Positions 53,280 through 63,900 of a stretch of 64,000 nt of DNA are shown here, in pieces. A model generated the notes under the pieces. It was not told the origin of the DNA and ran no database searches. It was given only the letters and a program-made list of their open reading frames with translations. The translations under genes were made by a program, and so were the position numbers. Every line of letters starts with the position of its first letter. Position 1 is the first letter of the stretch. This DNA is from Aphanomyces cochlioides. Its lineage: Eukaryota > Oomycota > Saprolegniomycetes > Saprolegniales > Verrucalvaceae. The stretch covers positions 62,001 to 126,000 of the forward strand of contig JAHQRK010000019.1 of assembly GCA_019828595.1 (NCBI GenBank), read 5' to 3'.

Positions 53280-53762
53280 AAAGCTATTGCAGGTCTCTGC
53301 TGGTACATTCACTGCATCATAGCTTGCGCGAAGAGTCGAGCATAACTGCAGGGCTTTCACAACTTTGTACGACGAAGGGAGAAGTTTATCTCTGTGGATC
53401 TGTGAAGGACAAACAGCCGAGAATCGTTGCATGATTTGAGAGTGCAATGCTTTCCATCGAGACCATAGCTACTCGCACCCTATGTTCCTTGTCTCGGCGT
53501 TATTTCCAGCCTCTATCAGTTCTACGACCGATGTCGATGCGAAACTTTTCATCCATAGAGCGGTCTGGGCTTGTATACTGCCACGTCAATCGCCTGAGCT
53601 CGAATTTTCAGCTGGGGACACCTGACGAGCGTGTGTTGCCTTGCGTGAAACACTCCATCTATGTTTGGCGTGGACGACACAATTGGCGAAGAGTCTTGTT
53701 GACTTTGGCAATCTTTCACAGTGAGCAGCACATACTCCAATTTCCACTCAAGCATTCCCATC
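53280..53762. promoter_or_regulatory. upstream module of gene J
   Basis: Homologous to the region before gene F (from about 44940) and partly to that before D. The core promoter is damaged: gcacatactccaatttccac at 53728 where F, D and A have gctcattctccaatttccac. Confidence 0.55.
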
Positions 53763-54029
53763 ATGGTTTCCATCCAAACGATTCTCCTCGGCGCGTTTGC
53801 CTTCATCCAAACGGTCTACGCTGGCAACTGCAACTTTCGTGATGGCAACATCATCGCCTTGACGGCCGACACTGGCAAGTACAAAACTCATTGCAAACGC
53901 TGCGTCCCTCGTCACCCTGCTGCTGATGTCATCACGATGAATGTCACTGATGGAGCCTACGCTCAATTCACAGTCGTGAAGAGCATAGCAACTAACAAGC
54001 GACACTACCAGCTATCAACTCGCGTCTGA
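53763..54029 (+). CDS. internally deleted trefoil-repeat protein (gene J)
   Basis: 88 codons. The signal peptide is intact (MVSIQTILLGAFAFIQTVYA). The core of repeat 1 (GNIIALTADTGKY) runs straight into the last part of repeat 3 (KTHCKRCVPRHPAADVI), so repeats 1-3 have collapsed into one. Reading frame is kept to VVKSIATNK and a short extra end. By comparison with F, about 250 bp between the two ADTG cores are missing, together with a shorter deletion near VTDGAYAQF. With the damaged initiator it is probably a dying copy, though a secreted single-repeat peptide is possible. Confidence 0.65.
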   Translation: MVSIQTILLGAFAFIQTVYAGNCNFRDGNIIALTADTGKYKTHCKRCVPRHPAADVITMNVTDGAYAQFTVVKSIATNKRHYQLSTRV

Positions 54030-54367
54030 ACAAATATTCAGTGTCATAACATGATGCTGCCTTTAGTATGTGCTTGTTGATTGACCGTATGTTGGCTTTC
54101 CCTCGCATCCTGATGACGAATGGACTGCCATGAAGATGATACTCGTGGCGTTCACTGACGCCTCCAACTCTGCTGTTCTTTGGCTCTTGGCGCGTGTTAT
54201 GTATCTCGCGATGCAATCACAGGCCAGGCATATCGACAGCATCCCACTCGTAGAGAGAATATAGATTATTGTTGCAAGATCAGAGGAACAAACAAATCAA
54301 GTTGATCCAAGTTAGCTACACAGTTTTCGATGGTCACCCATCTCTTCTTGAGGACACCGTAGCTTGC

Positions 54368-55558
54368 TTACAATGGGTTGAGGCCTTTGCGCTCGTCGGC
54401 TGTCGCAGGGACACGACGACGGTTGAACACATACATCCCAAGCAAAGCAAGGCAAGAACCCGCAAACATGGAGCCAAGCACAAGCACGACTCGGTTGGGC
54501 TCGGCCGTCACTTGGTTGATCGACATTTCCAACACGACTGGTTTCTTCACGACCGTGAATTGAGCGGCGTCTCCATCGCGCCAGTTGTTGACATGCATCG
54601 TGATGACATCCGCTGGACCACCAGGGACGCAGCCATTGCAACGAGTGACATACTTGCCAGTGTCGGCCTTCAACGCGATCTTGCCGTTGCTGGCATCTTC
54701 ACAAGTGAATTGGGCCCATGGACCTGACTTCCAGTCCGAGACGTGGACAAAGGCTTCGTCGGGGGTACGGGCCCCTGGCACGCAATTGTTGCAACGGGCG
54801 AAGTAGTTTCCCAAGTCTCCCTTGAGCGCAATCTTGCCGCCACCAGTATTGTAGACCGTCCAGTACGAGTATGGTGTACCAGCGTTGATGGGCGACTGGA
54901 GGTTGACTGAGTCAGGGTAGGCGGCATGAGCGATGCAGTTGCGGCAACGGGTGACATACTTGCCAGTGTCAGCTTGAAGGGCGATGACGTCTCCGTCTTT
55001 GAAGTAGCAGTTGGAAGCACGCTTGAGGTACTCGACTTCGAATTGCGCCCATGGACTGCCTTTCCAAGCTGGAGCATGAACAAAGGCAACATCAGCAGGA
55101 CCACTACGGACACAGTTGTTGCATCGAGCCAAGTACTTGCCAGAATCGGCCTTGAGAGCAATCTTGCCATTGTCAGCATCTTCGCATGTCCATTGGGCCC
55201 AAGGTCCCGATCGCCAGTCCGAGACGTGGACGAAAGCCTCATCGGGGTAAGCGGCGCCAGCAGCACAGTTGTTGCATCGTGAGAGGTAGTTGCCGAGGTC
55301 TCCCTTGAGCGCAATCTTTCCATTGCCAGCATCGACGATTGTCCAGTACGAGTATGGCGTGCCAGAGTTGATGGGTCCTTGGAAGTTGACCGAGTCGGGG
55401 TAGGCAGCACAACCAATGCAGTTGCGGCAGCGGGTGACGTACTTGCCAGTGTCGGCCTTCAAGGCAATGACGTCGCCTTCACGAAAGTTGCAATTGCCAG
55501 CGGAGACCGTTTGAGCAAAGGCAAAGGCACCGAGAAGGATCGATTGAATGGAGACCAT
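54368..55558 (-). CDS. trefoil-repeat membrane-anchored protein, two-unit form (gene K)
   Basis: 396 codons. Signal peptide MVSIQSILLGAFAFAQTVSA, six repeats, B/G-type tail and membrane helix (VVLVLGSMFAGSCLALLGMYV, FNRRR). Most differences from G cluster in unit 2, where the INAGTPYSYW and GGGKIALKGDLGNYFARCNNC region and CVPGARTPDE resemble the one-unit genes (A/D) more than B or G: a conversion-like patch. Elsewhere it has single changes (IGCAAYPD with an extra cysteine, KADSGKYLARC). The upstream Met at 55747 is rejected in favour of the signal peptide. Confidence 0.88.
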   Translation of the reverse strand: MVSIQSILLGAFAFAQTVSAGNCNFREGDVIALKADTGKYVTRCRNCIGCAAYPDSVNFQGPINSGTPYSYWTIVDAGNGKIALKGDLGNYLSRCNNCAAGAAYPDEAFVHVSDWRSGPWAQWTCEDADNGKIALKADSGKYLARCNNCVRSGPADVAFVHAPAWKGSPWAQFEVEYLKRASNCYFKDGDVIALQADTGKYVTRCRNCIAHAAYPDSVNLQSPINAGTPYSYWTVYNTGGGKIALKGDLGNYFARCNNCVPGARTPDEAFVHVSDWKSGPWAQFTCEDASNGKIALKADTGKYVTRCNGCVPGGPADVITMHVNNWRDGDAAQFTVVKKPVVLEMSINQVTAEPNRVVLVLGSMFAGSCLALLGMYVFNRRRVPATADERKGLNPL

Positions 55559-56413
55559 GACGGGAATGCTTGAGTGCAATGGAAAATGGTAATGTCCTGC
55601 CTCAAGTACTTTTGGCTGAGTCTTACAGGTACTTCTTGGAAAAGCGATTACGCGCCGCCTAAAATTTCCACCCCATGTGGCGGCGCTGTCGAAATTTTCA
55701 TCCGTAGTGGCGCTGGAGAAGATGGGGATGTGTGGTTGCTGTGTCAATGTCAGGGTGATTTAGTGCCGTCTGGATGGAATAAATCATCCTTACTCCCATT
55801 ACTGCTGTCGAAAGATGTGGCTAAGAGAGATTCTCCAACAATCTTAGGTCTACTGGTGAATTTCAAGTGCCTGTCAAAGTCTCATCGTTTCCTTGCTTAT
55901 CTATCCACTCGTTGCTTCTCTCAGTTTATTCCTCCAACATGATAGATCTGCGATCTTCGTGCTATGAATTGACACAGCACCATGGAGGAGCCGCGGTGAA
56001 TCGTGATTTTGTTGCGTGTTGACTCGCTCAATTGGCAAGCTGCTGTAGTTTGGGTTCTTAGCTTCCCCCCCGTCAGATTTCGGTAATATCATCCACTACG
56101 GTATACTGCTCTGGACGTCAATGGTTGAGCCTTGGTCAAGACACACTGCGCGCTTGGGAGCACCCATCTCGAGAATTTCGAGATATCACGTCGAACATGC
56201 GAAAAACGCCAAAGCTTCTTGCTCGGCAACTACGGCGCTAAATTCGTCGATCATCATCGCCTTGGAAAGCCGTCCTTGTTGTCGACAACCACAGCCTAGT
56301 CGGCCAGTGCTTCGCTGCAAGAACAGAAGAGGGAAGTACTACAGGCCAGTACGTATTAATACCTGTACTTCGTCATCAAATTCTCCTATAACAATTTATA
56401 TTATTCAATACTA
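55559..56413. other. 5' flank of gene K, duplicated from the G flank
   Basis: Shares ggttgctgtagtttg-type and atcatccactac-type segments in the same order as 47450-48250. There is no gene. It ends where the Tc1/mariner element begins. Confidence 0.6.
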
Positions 56414-58207
56414 CAGTGTGTCCGGAAATTATAGACGCATACGCTTTCTTGGGAGTTGTACTAACTTTAAATTGACTATTGACGTCAAGAATTGAGTGCA
56501 GAAGAGATTCAGCTGATTGCCTAGCATTGGCCTAGCATTGGACAATGACGATTAACGAAGGTTGTTGATAAAGTGCATTAACGTTGAACATTAAAGTCCA
56601 CAAATCATAGACGCTCTCTAAATCTTCCAAGAAATGATTGGATTAAACAAACCGTACAATCCTAAAATTCATCCAATCATATACTTATACGTGTTGTGTG
56701 GCATCAAACTCTCTAGACTTGTCATTTTTGCATTTGCACGATGCCACGAGGGCGGAAACTGACCGACCTGGAGGTTGGAAGAGTTTTCGGCCTCCATGAA
56801 GCTAGAATGAGCAATTAATGCATTTCCAAGAAGATTGGTCGAAGCAAAAAGGCCATAAGAACAGTTCTCCCGAATGCCAAGCAGGTCAGAACGAAAAAAG
56901 ATTGGAAGCTGGTTCTTAAGAAATACCATGTCTGGCGACTCTTTAGGCTAGCTTCTGTGAAGCATCTCTCTTGTAGAGAGATCGCAAAGAATCTTGGTTT
57001 TATTGTTAATAAGTCATGTGTTGATAGTGTACTTGGTGCATCGAAATTCGCGAAACACATAAGCGAAAACCTCGCCCACATCTCCAGAAGCATCATAAGA
57101 TTGCTCGAATGCGCTTTGCCAAGCAATACATCAATAAACCAGACTTTTGGCAGCGTGTCGTCTTTTGAGACGAGAAAAAGTTCAATATAGATGGCCCTGA
57201 TGGCTGTCAATACTACTGGCACGACTTGCGACGTGAGCCTGAAACGTACTCGAAGCGCGTCGGCGGCGGCGGATCGGTCATGATCTGGGAGGCTGTGTGT
57301 GCCAAGGGGAAGTCTAACCTAGCCATCCTCCGAGGGAAGCAATTCCCAGAACTGTTGTGAAACCCTGTCAAAATATTGTGGATTCGCTAGAAATTTCCCA
57401 ATTTGGATTCGTTTTTTGTATCAATCTCCAATCGCGCCAATACATTGGATGAATGAAAATTAGAACAGTACTTTCTCTCATAGGAACTTTACTTTCTTTA
57501 AAATTTTATTCAGCCAATCAAAATCGCCCAAAATATTTATTAGCCAATGGCGTCGATTGGTGAATCGATCCGCCGGCGTGATTCGATTGAACGGGGTCTG
57601 GAAATTCGTATCAAATCAACAATATCTGCTGACTTTTTACTGAGCTCTAAGAGAAGAAGGCCATCCGCGAGCCAATTATTCAACACGACAATGGAAGTAT
57701 TCATTCCTCAAGAGCCACTGCCAGCTTATTGGAAGCAGCGAACATCGTGCCATTGGTTTGGCCTGCCAAGAGCCCTGATCTGAACGTGATTGAGAATGTT
57801 TGGGGGCTCTTGGCGCGCTCAGTTTATCGAAATGGCTGTCAATTTTCTTCTAAAGACGAATTGGAAGTCCAAATCCTCAAGTCATGGGAGCAAGTGAGCG
57901 TTTCCTACTTACAGGCACCCATCAATGATATGCCAACGCGAATGGCCGACGTTGTCATTCGTGCAGGCTCAGATATTGAGATAACTTCATTAATTCCAAT
58001 GCGTCTATTGTTTCTGGACTTTGTATTTTCTACTTCGTAGTAACAATTTATCGTTTCATAGATAAGAATAGGACAGCAAATGAACTGTGTAGCACAGTGC
58101 ATTCTACTCGAGTTGTCTTATCGTGCACTGGGAGCGCGCGAGATGAATCTCTTTCTTACAATGCTACCATTGAAAAGTGTGTGCGCCTATAGTTTCCGGA
58201 CAGACTG
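56414..58207 (+). mobile_element. Tc1/mariner element, decayed, with intact ends
   Basis: Terminal inverted repeats cagtgtgtccggaaattata (56414) and, as complement, cagtctgtccggaaactata (ending 58207) are flanked by TA on both sides (56412-56413, 58208-58209), the standard target duplication. Length is 1794 bp. The transposase (from MPRGRKLTDLEVGRVF at 56741) is broken by a stop after about 25 codons and by frameshifts. Still readable are the HTH region (ISKKIGRSKKAI), a middle part (GGSVMIWEAV at about 57270), and the C-terminal catalytic part (ANIVPLVWPAKSPDLNVIEN, at about 57735) with the Asp and Glu of a DD34E triad. Inactive, but possibly mobilised in trans. Confidence 0.85.
57365..57600. 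other. probable nested insertion inside the Tc1/mariner transposase
   Basis: Between the GKQFPELL part and the RRRPSASQLFN part, about 200 bp of AT-rich sequence with no transposase similarity interrupts the gene, including two CCAAT-like boxes in opposite orientations (cagccaatcaaaa at 57512, ttagccaatgg at 57540). Ends are not defined. Confidence 0.4.
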
Positions 58208-58392
58208 TACACCTTAGCCCGATCAAGTTGAACACTTTTTGCCATCAATGTGAAAAGAAACAAAATAGAAAACGCAGATTTTATTATGCTTTTGCTTCAA
58301 ATTGTCTGATTTGTCGGGATTTTTATCCGGCAATGTTCCGGATAAAAATCCAGCTCCAACTCGAAGGACAGTGATTCTCTATTTGTGCTGCC

Positions 58393-59360
58393 TTGCCCAA
58401 TATGCTGGACGTTCTCTCAGACGTGGCGAACAAACATGCAGACAGTAGCGTCAAATACTACTTTTTATATATGTTCTACATCATGAAGAAGTCGAAGAAA
58501 TGCCTCTCAGACTTGTTTCATAAAGGTGATCGAGCACTTTCGAGGATATTCAAATCTGCCACAGATCATAGAACAATTTCCAGATGGATACGACGGTACG
58601 AAGCATCGGGCTTAGTTGGTCGAGTACCAACTACTGTCGTGTACCGAAAGCATAGTGTCGAGAAGTGTGAATGGTTGATCAAATTATTTCATATTCAACC
58701 AACGCTGTACCTCAGTGAAGCGCAAAACGTATATGAAGCCCTGTTTCACAAGTATATTTCTAATGCCCACATTTGCGTCTTGCTAAGAGATGCTTGCTTG
58801 ACGTACAAAGTGCTCGAAAGACGAGGAATACAAATTAGCAATCGGGATATTGCACGTTTCGCAAATGAATTGCTCCTATTTCCTTGGACTCTAGAAAATC
58901 TGGTATTTCTAGATGAAGTCAGTTTTGACAATAGAGAATTATTGAGAAAAAGGGGCTTTGGAGTCAAGGTATGCATATGTAAATATCATAGCGTCAATGA
59001 CATACTAGTATATTATAGGGACAGAAATTATTCTATTGAGGTGAATTTCAGCGGAAACCTCGCCTTTCAAAGTTGTGCTTTATTGGCATTGATGGAGTTA
59101 TAGATGTGTTCATGGTTAATGGCACATTCGATCATCGCACATTTGTTTCGTATTGCAAAATATTTGCAAAGAGTGACGAGGTAGAATGTTCATGGGTTCT
59201 CTACATTAAACATTTTAAGGTGCATAGATATCCTGGTCGGCATTCAGTGTGGATCATGGATGGAGCCAAAATACACTGTCATCCCGCAATGATTCACTTT
59301 CTTCATTCTATAGGAAGCGTTCCATTGGAAAGCTTCCAAAACCTCATCTTTCTGTTTTGA
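58393..59360 (+). pseudogene. IS630/DDE_3-like transposase, truncated
   Basis: An N-terminal helix-turn-helix (TDHRTISRWIRRYEASGLVG) leads into a DDE nuclease: first Asp in LVFLDEVSFDNREL, second in VWIMDGAKIHCHPAM. Between them a 50-bp stretch after GFGVK at about 58970-59018 could be an intron, but the following frame has a stop soon after (near 59038). The sequence then continues LCFIGIDGVIDVFMVNG to IGSVPLE at about 59335, where similarity ends before the third acidic residue. This family is common in oomycete genomes. Terminal repeats were not found. Confidence 0.7.
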
Positions 59361-60469
59361 GTCACTAAATCTTTTTCGATTTTTTGCCCGACGAAATGAA
59401 TTATTTTGTGATTGTTCCACCAAAACAAGAGTATTTTTCAGACACAAATCAAGGATCTAATTGGTTAAAATCAAAGGGAATGTTGACGGTGCTGGCTCTT
59501 GTTGCTCCTCGCGCAGCGCGGCTGCAGCGACTTCGTCGAGTCTACGCATGATGCTGAGAGGGCGTCGCGCCATTCATGGAATTGCTTTGATTGTCGAACA
59601 AGAGCAAGCACCATGGTACGTGAATTATGGCTAACATACTGTCATCGCGCCATTTTTGGAGCATACTGCTGGTAATTCGCTGTTATGAGCGGTACTTGTT
59701 CTTTTTGCTATCGTAGAGAACTATAAACTTATGTAGATCATTCGTTGGAGGTCAAACATTGTCTAAAAACTTGAATTTCGGATCTGTGTCCTACAGAATA
59801 ATCTCACGGATGCATGCGGACGACAAAACTCCACTAACGTAGAGTGCCGGCGATCGACCGCTTTTTGACTCATTTTCAATACAAAAAATCTCCAGTGTCT
59901 AGAAGGAGAATAGGACATATTGCGGTATTTTTCGAAAGCAGAAGTCATCATCTATAAGCTGGTCCAACCTGGAACGCTTATAACACTGCCTATACTGAGT
60001 TATAGATTTTTAAAAGTACTGTAATCGTCATTCGTCGTTTTTTCACATTGTTCTAGTGATTGGCCGCTTTTTACTTGAATTCAGTATACTTTCTTGAAAA
60101 ATGTCTTGCACTGTGATTCTTCAATGTTCGTCAAACTATAATATTTCAGAGTATAATTGATTTTAAAAGGGATAAAGTCGTTGGAGTTTTCACCCCCACA
60201 GGGAAATCTATGTCTCATTCGAGTTTGGAAATGGGGGTTGACCGGTACCATGTTTTAGCAATCAACATCAGTCTGAGGATACCTCCGCTATATAGTGGTC
60301 CATGGGTTTAGCCGGCGAAATGTTGGGGATCTTGTGGAAGTAGCATGCAATCAAGCGTGTGAGGGGTGAAAGATTAGCATGGGGCAATAAGAGCAGTGCG
60401 GGGGTAAAACCTTTTTAAAATGCAATAATGTATTAACACTTTACACAGTAACTACTTGATAATACCCTT
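59361..60469. other. AT-rich region without recognisable genes
   Basis: Only short frames. A GC-richer patch at about 59480-59620 (ctcgcgcagcgcggctgcag) may be a fragment of a former gene. Nothing here is assignable. Confidence 0.4.
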
Positions 60470-61824
60470 TCAGTGTCTTCTTTTGTGCACTTTGCTCCTG
60501 CAACACCTGATGATAGTCAGAGGTAATGAGCTTACCACGGAATGCCATCGTCTTTCGCTTGATTTGACGTTTTCTTGGTTTTGGGGGAGCAAAAGATTAG
60601 TTTTCCGATTCAATTGGATTCGTTCAATCCAAGAGAAATCTGCGTCGCATTCCGTCTCTTCTCCTGTTTTAAATCGCTTGACGCGGCTCATCATCTGGTC
60701 GATTGATGGAGGGAAAACGCCTGTCGTTTCAAAACCCTTGACAACAGTGGTTTCTTTGACACCTTCCATACATGCGCGACATGCAGCTGACACGGCTCGC
60801 TGTTTCGAGACATTAGTGAACACATCATGCCACTTGTCTTCATAAATGCATCGTCGTACTCGCATCTTGAATGAGCGAAAAACTGTGACGTCCAAAGGTT
60901 GAAATTGGTGGGTCGAGTTTGGTGGCAGGTACATAAGTAAAATTCCAAGATCCATTGCATTCTGGAAAATTTCGCCGGAGTAATGAAATGAGCACCCATC
61001 CATGATAAGGAGGACTGGCTTCTTGGTAGACGGTGGTAATGCTCGATCAAACATCTCGAGTCAATTCCGGCAAATATATGAGTTGATCCAGTCTTTTGCG
61101 GAAGTAGTCACAGCCGACCCAGGCACTGTCAAACCATCGCACAAAGCGGTTTGGACCCTATCACCAGGCAAAATTAAGAGTGGAGGTAGCTTGACACTGT
61201 TGGCCCCAACGCAAGGGATGATGGAAATATGGCTCGTCTATGTACTGTAGGTCTTCTTTGATGATGCTGTCACCACAACTTTCTTGCTCCTTCTGCTTGA
61301 ATCGAAGCATGTTTCGTCCATGTTGTAAATTCTTGATGGATCCATTTCGACGCTTGACAGAACATGCACGAGTTGGTGGAAAAAGTCGACCACACTCTCT
61401 TCGTCGACGGTGGCACTTTTACGTTGCAAGACTTGGGCATTTCTTGTCTTCAAGTCTTGGTGGCGGTGCATGAAACCACGGTACCATCCTGATGACAATG
61501 TATTCACAGGTTTTTGTTGTGCAATAGTCAACGATTCCGTTGCCTTTTCCAAAACATCCACACGTTGTACCGCATGCCCGTCATCTTGCATCGCCTTGAT
61601 CCATGTGACAATGTCCCTCTCGAACTCATTGCGTAAAACAGGAGCGGGACCTTGACGTTTCCTCGACATGACTTTCCCTCTCGGGTAGCGGTGCAATATC
61701 TTCTGAGTGTTCGAATTGGAATCTTGTATGCAGTGGCTATTTCTTTCGCGGTCCTCTTTTTTTGGAGTACCTCCTTCACAGCCATGTCCATTTGAGTACT
61801 CGTGTACGCCGTTTTTGGCGCCAT
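60470..61824 (-). pseudogene. pogo-like (Tc1/mariner superfamily) transposase, frameshifted
   Basis: Read from MAPKTAYTSTQMDMAVKEVL at 61824. A psq-type helix-turn-helix (TAKEIATAYKIPIRTLRRYC) is followed by a CENP-B-like DNA-binding part (FERDIVTWIKAMQDDGHAV, SGWYRGFMHRHQDL) and a DDE domain: IYNMDETCF, LLIMDGCSFHYSGE, and FQPLDVTVFRSFK. Frame changes at about 61690, 61250 and 61050 separate these parts, and the linking sequence (VQTALCDGLTVPGSA) is in yet another frame, so it is broken unless short introns explain some of the jumps. Terminal repeats were not identified. Confidence 0.75.
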
Positions 61825-62515
61825 GGCATTCAAATTCGCACTCAATTTTTCCTGTATAATCTTATTGTTTTGAATGTACAACGAAATATAAAGTTTCGAT
61901 GATATTAACTTGGGCAGGATTTTGTTTTAACCAATTAGAGAAATATGACATTTCTATTGGCTGACCAAAGCGGCCGATCACTAGCACAGCGATCATTGGC
62001 ACTCTAAGTTAATGCATCCTTCCACTCGTCAACCGAATCACCAGTGATAAGCTGAGATTCACTTCGCGCAGAAGACGATTGTCCTTTGAAGTCTCTTGCG
62101 CTCTTTGACACAGGAACACTGAAGAGCGTGACGGAGGCTGCTTCGCTCGAGTTTTGCATGAGGGAGAACTGGAATTAATTCATTACTCGATTATGATTGG
62201 CTGCGGGGTTCTCGTACTTTTGAGAGTGGTGAGAGTGAGTGCTGAAAAAAATCCCGACTTTTTGGGCACTTTAAAACAAACTCACAATATGGGGAATCAA
62301 ATTAGAAAAATCAGCTGCTTTTGCATTTCGACCACGCTTTTCGAGTTTTGCTTTTCGTAGGCCAAAAATTAAAAGTGTTACTTTTGCTTTTCGAAGAAAC
62401 AAAAAAAATTCCTTTCGAAGAGATCGAAAACAAAAAGGAAAAACAAAATCCCTAATTTGGTTCCCCCTAATATTTAAATATTTCCTAAATATCATAACTT
62501 TTTTGCAGTCTCTGC
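61825..62515. other. AT-rich spacer
   Basis: No gene. A CCAAT-type box (ctattggctgacc at about 61956) precedes the pogo-like frame, possibly its promoter remnant. Confidence 0.4.
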
Positions 62516-62635
62516 TTGCGAGTACCTGGCTCGTTGCCATTGCAGTCTCAAGATCGGTCCTTCTGGTGCCGCATTTGTCCATGCAAACACGTGGAAGTCA
62601 ATTCGAAGTCGAGTTCATCATGGGGTCGTCGACAC
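62516..62635 (+). pseudogene. trefoil-repeat fossil fragment
   Basis: The stretch reads like the third repeat of the two-unit genes: gagtacctggctcgttgcca corresponds to aagtacttggctcgatgcaa, and gccgcatttgtccatgcaaa, acgtggaagtcaa and ttcgaagtcgagttcatcat follow in the same order as gttgcattcgttcatgtc, acgtggaagtctgg and ttcgaagtcgagtacctcaa of gene H. The frame is broken near WKS. It lies 7 kb beyond the cluster, among transposons. Confidence 0.7.
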
Positions 62636-62949
62636 AAGCTCCCAGGCCAACCTCCCCATCTAACTTACTCTGCATCCCCCAAGGCAACTCCCACTGATCA
62701 AACCTTGGAAAATATAAACTTCAGACTTACTTTCAGCCCAAGACGGAGAATGAAACTTACTCGAAAGCAACGCCGCCTCGATAAACAACTTTTCTCGGGC
62801 ATGGTCGAAGAATAACTTATTCGCCAAGACGAACCGGTTGAGTAATTACATGAATAACTCTTGTAAAGATATACAAAATGTATTCATCGGTCTTAACACC
62901 TACCGGATTTACGTAGCGTCCTGGTCGATACGGAGGGCCTCAGACACGT

Positions 62950-63900
62950 CTACTAGACCCCAGAATTTCTTGTTAGCGTAGAGAAACATTTGGGCTTCAA
63001 AATTCCGTGGCAAAATCGACCTGCGGCGATCGCTAAGAGCAAATTTTGCTGACAAGAAAAAGCGCTCGCAGATATTTGATTAGGCCGAATAAATCGGCAA
63101 TCACAATACGTGTCTGTGTTTGTCTTGCGGCGCTTGGATTGCTGGACTAAGGACATGCCGTCGTTGCTATCCACAATTCCTGACGAATCGTTCAACAAAT
63201 GACAAACACTCTGGCACTCATCATCACTCATACATGCCCCTGATTGACTCAAAATCTTGACAACGCCATGTTCGAAATTTTCATTTTGGACGATGGCCGC
63301 ACTGGTTGCCAAGTAGCGTGCCGCTGACGAATATTGCTCGATGACGGTATCGAAGACACGCCACACATCATTCATGCTGACATCTTCACCCTGTAGGTAC
63401 AAGGTGACCTCGTGCATTTACTCCATCACAAGCTCCAGCCGCTCCAGCTCACGGTGCTGCGCCACCGTTGGCATCATCGAGTCAACGGTAGCGTCTTCCA
63501 ATTCAACCAGGTATCCACGAAGCTCACCAATGCATTTGACCATGTCGTAGCATGAGCTCCATCGAGTTTGCTGTCGCGTTTTTGGCAGAAGGGACGTGTG
63601 GCACCTAAGTTTTGCCGCGAGTATGAGACCACGTAGCTTCTTCGTAAGAGCATTAACTAGTGTAAGGATGTCTTCGAATTGACTCAAATAGTCCATGACA
63701 AAGAGGTTAAAGCGATGGCTTGCACAGCCCACAAGTGGAACACCAGCCTCACGCGCAATCGCGTCATTCGTCGAGCAATTGTCGCCAACAAGTGCAACCA
63801 CGCTCTTCCACGATTTTCCGTATCATTCCAAAACATAATCCGCATAATCAATATGAGCTTCTGCATCCAAACTTGTCTCGTCGTTGATTGGTGAAAATCC
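62950..63900 (-). pseudogene. hAT-family transposase, decayed
   Basis: The central part is clear: VALVGDNCSTNDAIAREAGV, PLVGCASHRFNLFV and QQTRWSSCYDMVKCIGEL are typical hAT catalytic and insertion-domain segments. Upstream, DETSLDAEAHIDYADYVLE is followed by an in-frame TGA; after ELVME there is an in-frame TAA at 63418-63420; and the C-terminal dimerisation region (SNICERFFLSAKFALSDRRR, then FEAQMFLYANKKFWG) is in another frame from about 63090. At least three lesions make it inactive. The 5' end may continue beyond 63900, and 63900-64000 shows nothing else. Confidence 0.8.

Noticed and set aside
53549..53806. Antisense frame across the J promoter
   Set aside because: Same frame appears in the flanks of A, D and F because the DNA is duplicated; no sign of coding.
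61238..61696. Reading the pogo-like region as a host CENP-B gene
   Set aside because: DDE residues are transposase-like, the frame is broken repeatedly and it sits among other dead transposons.
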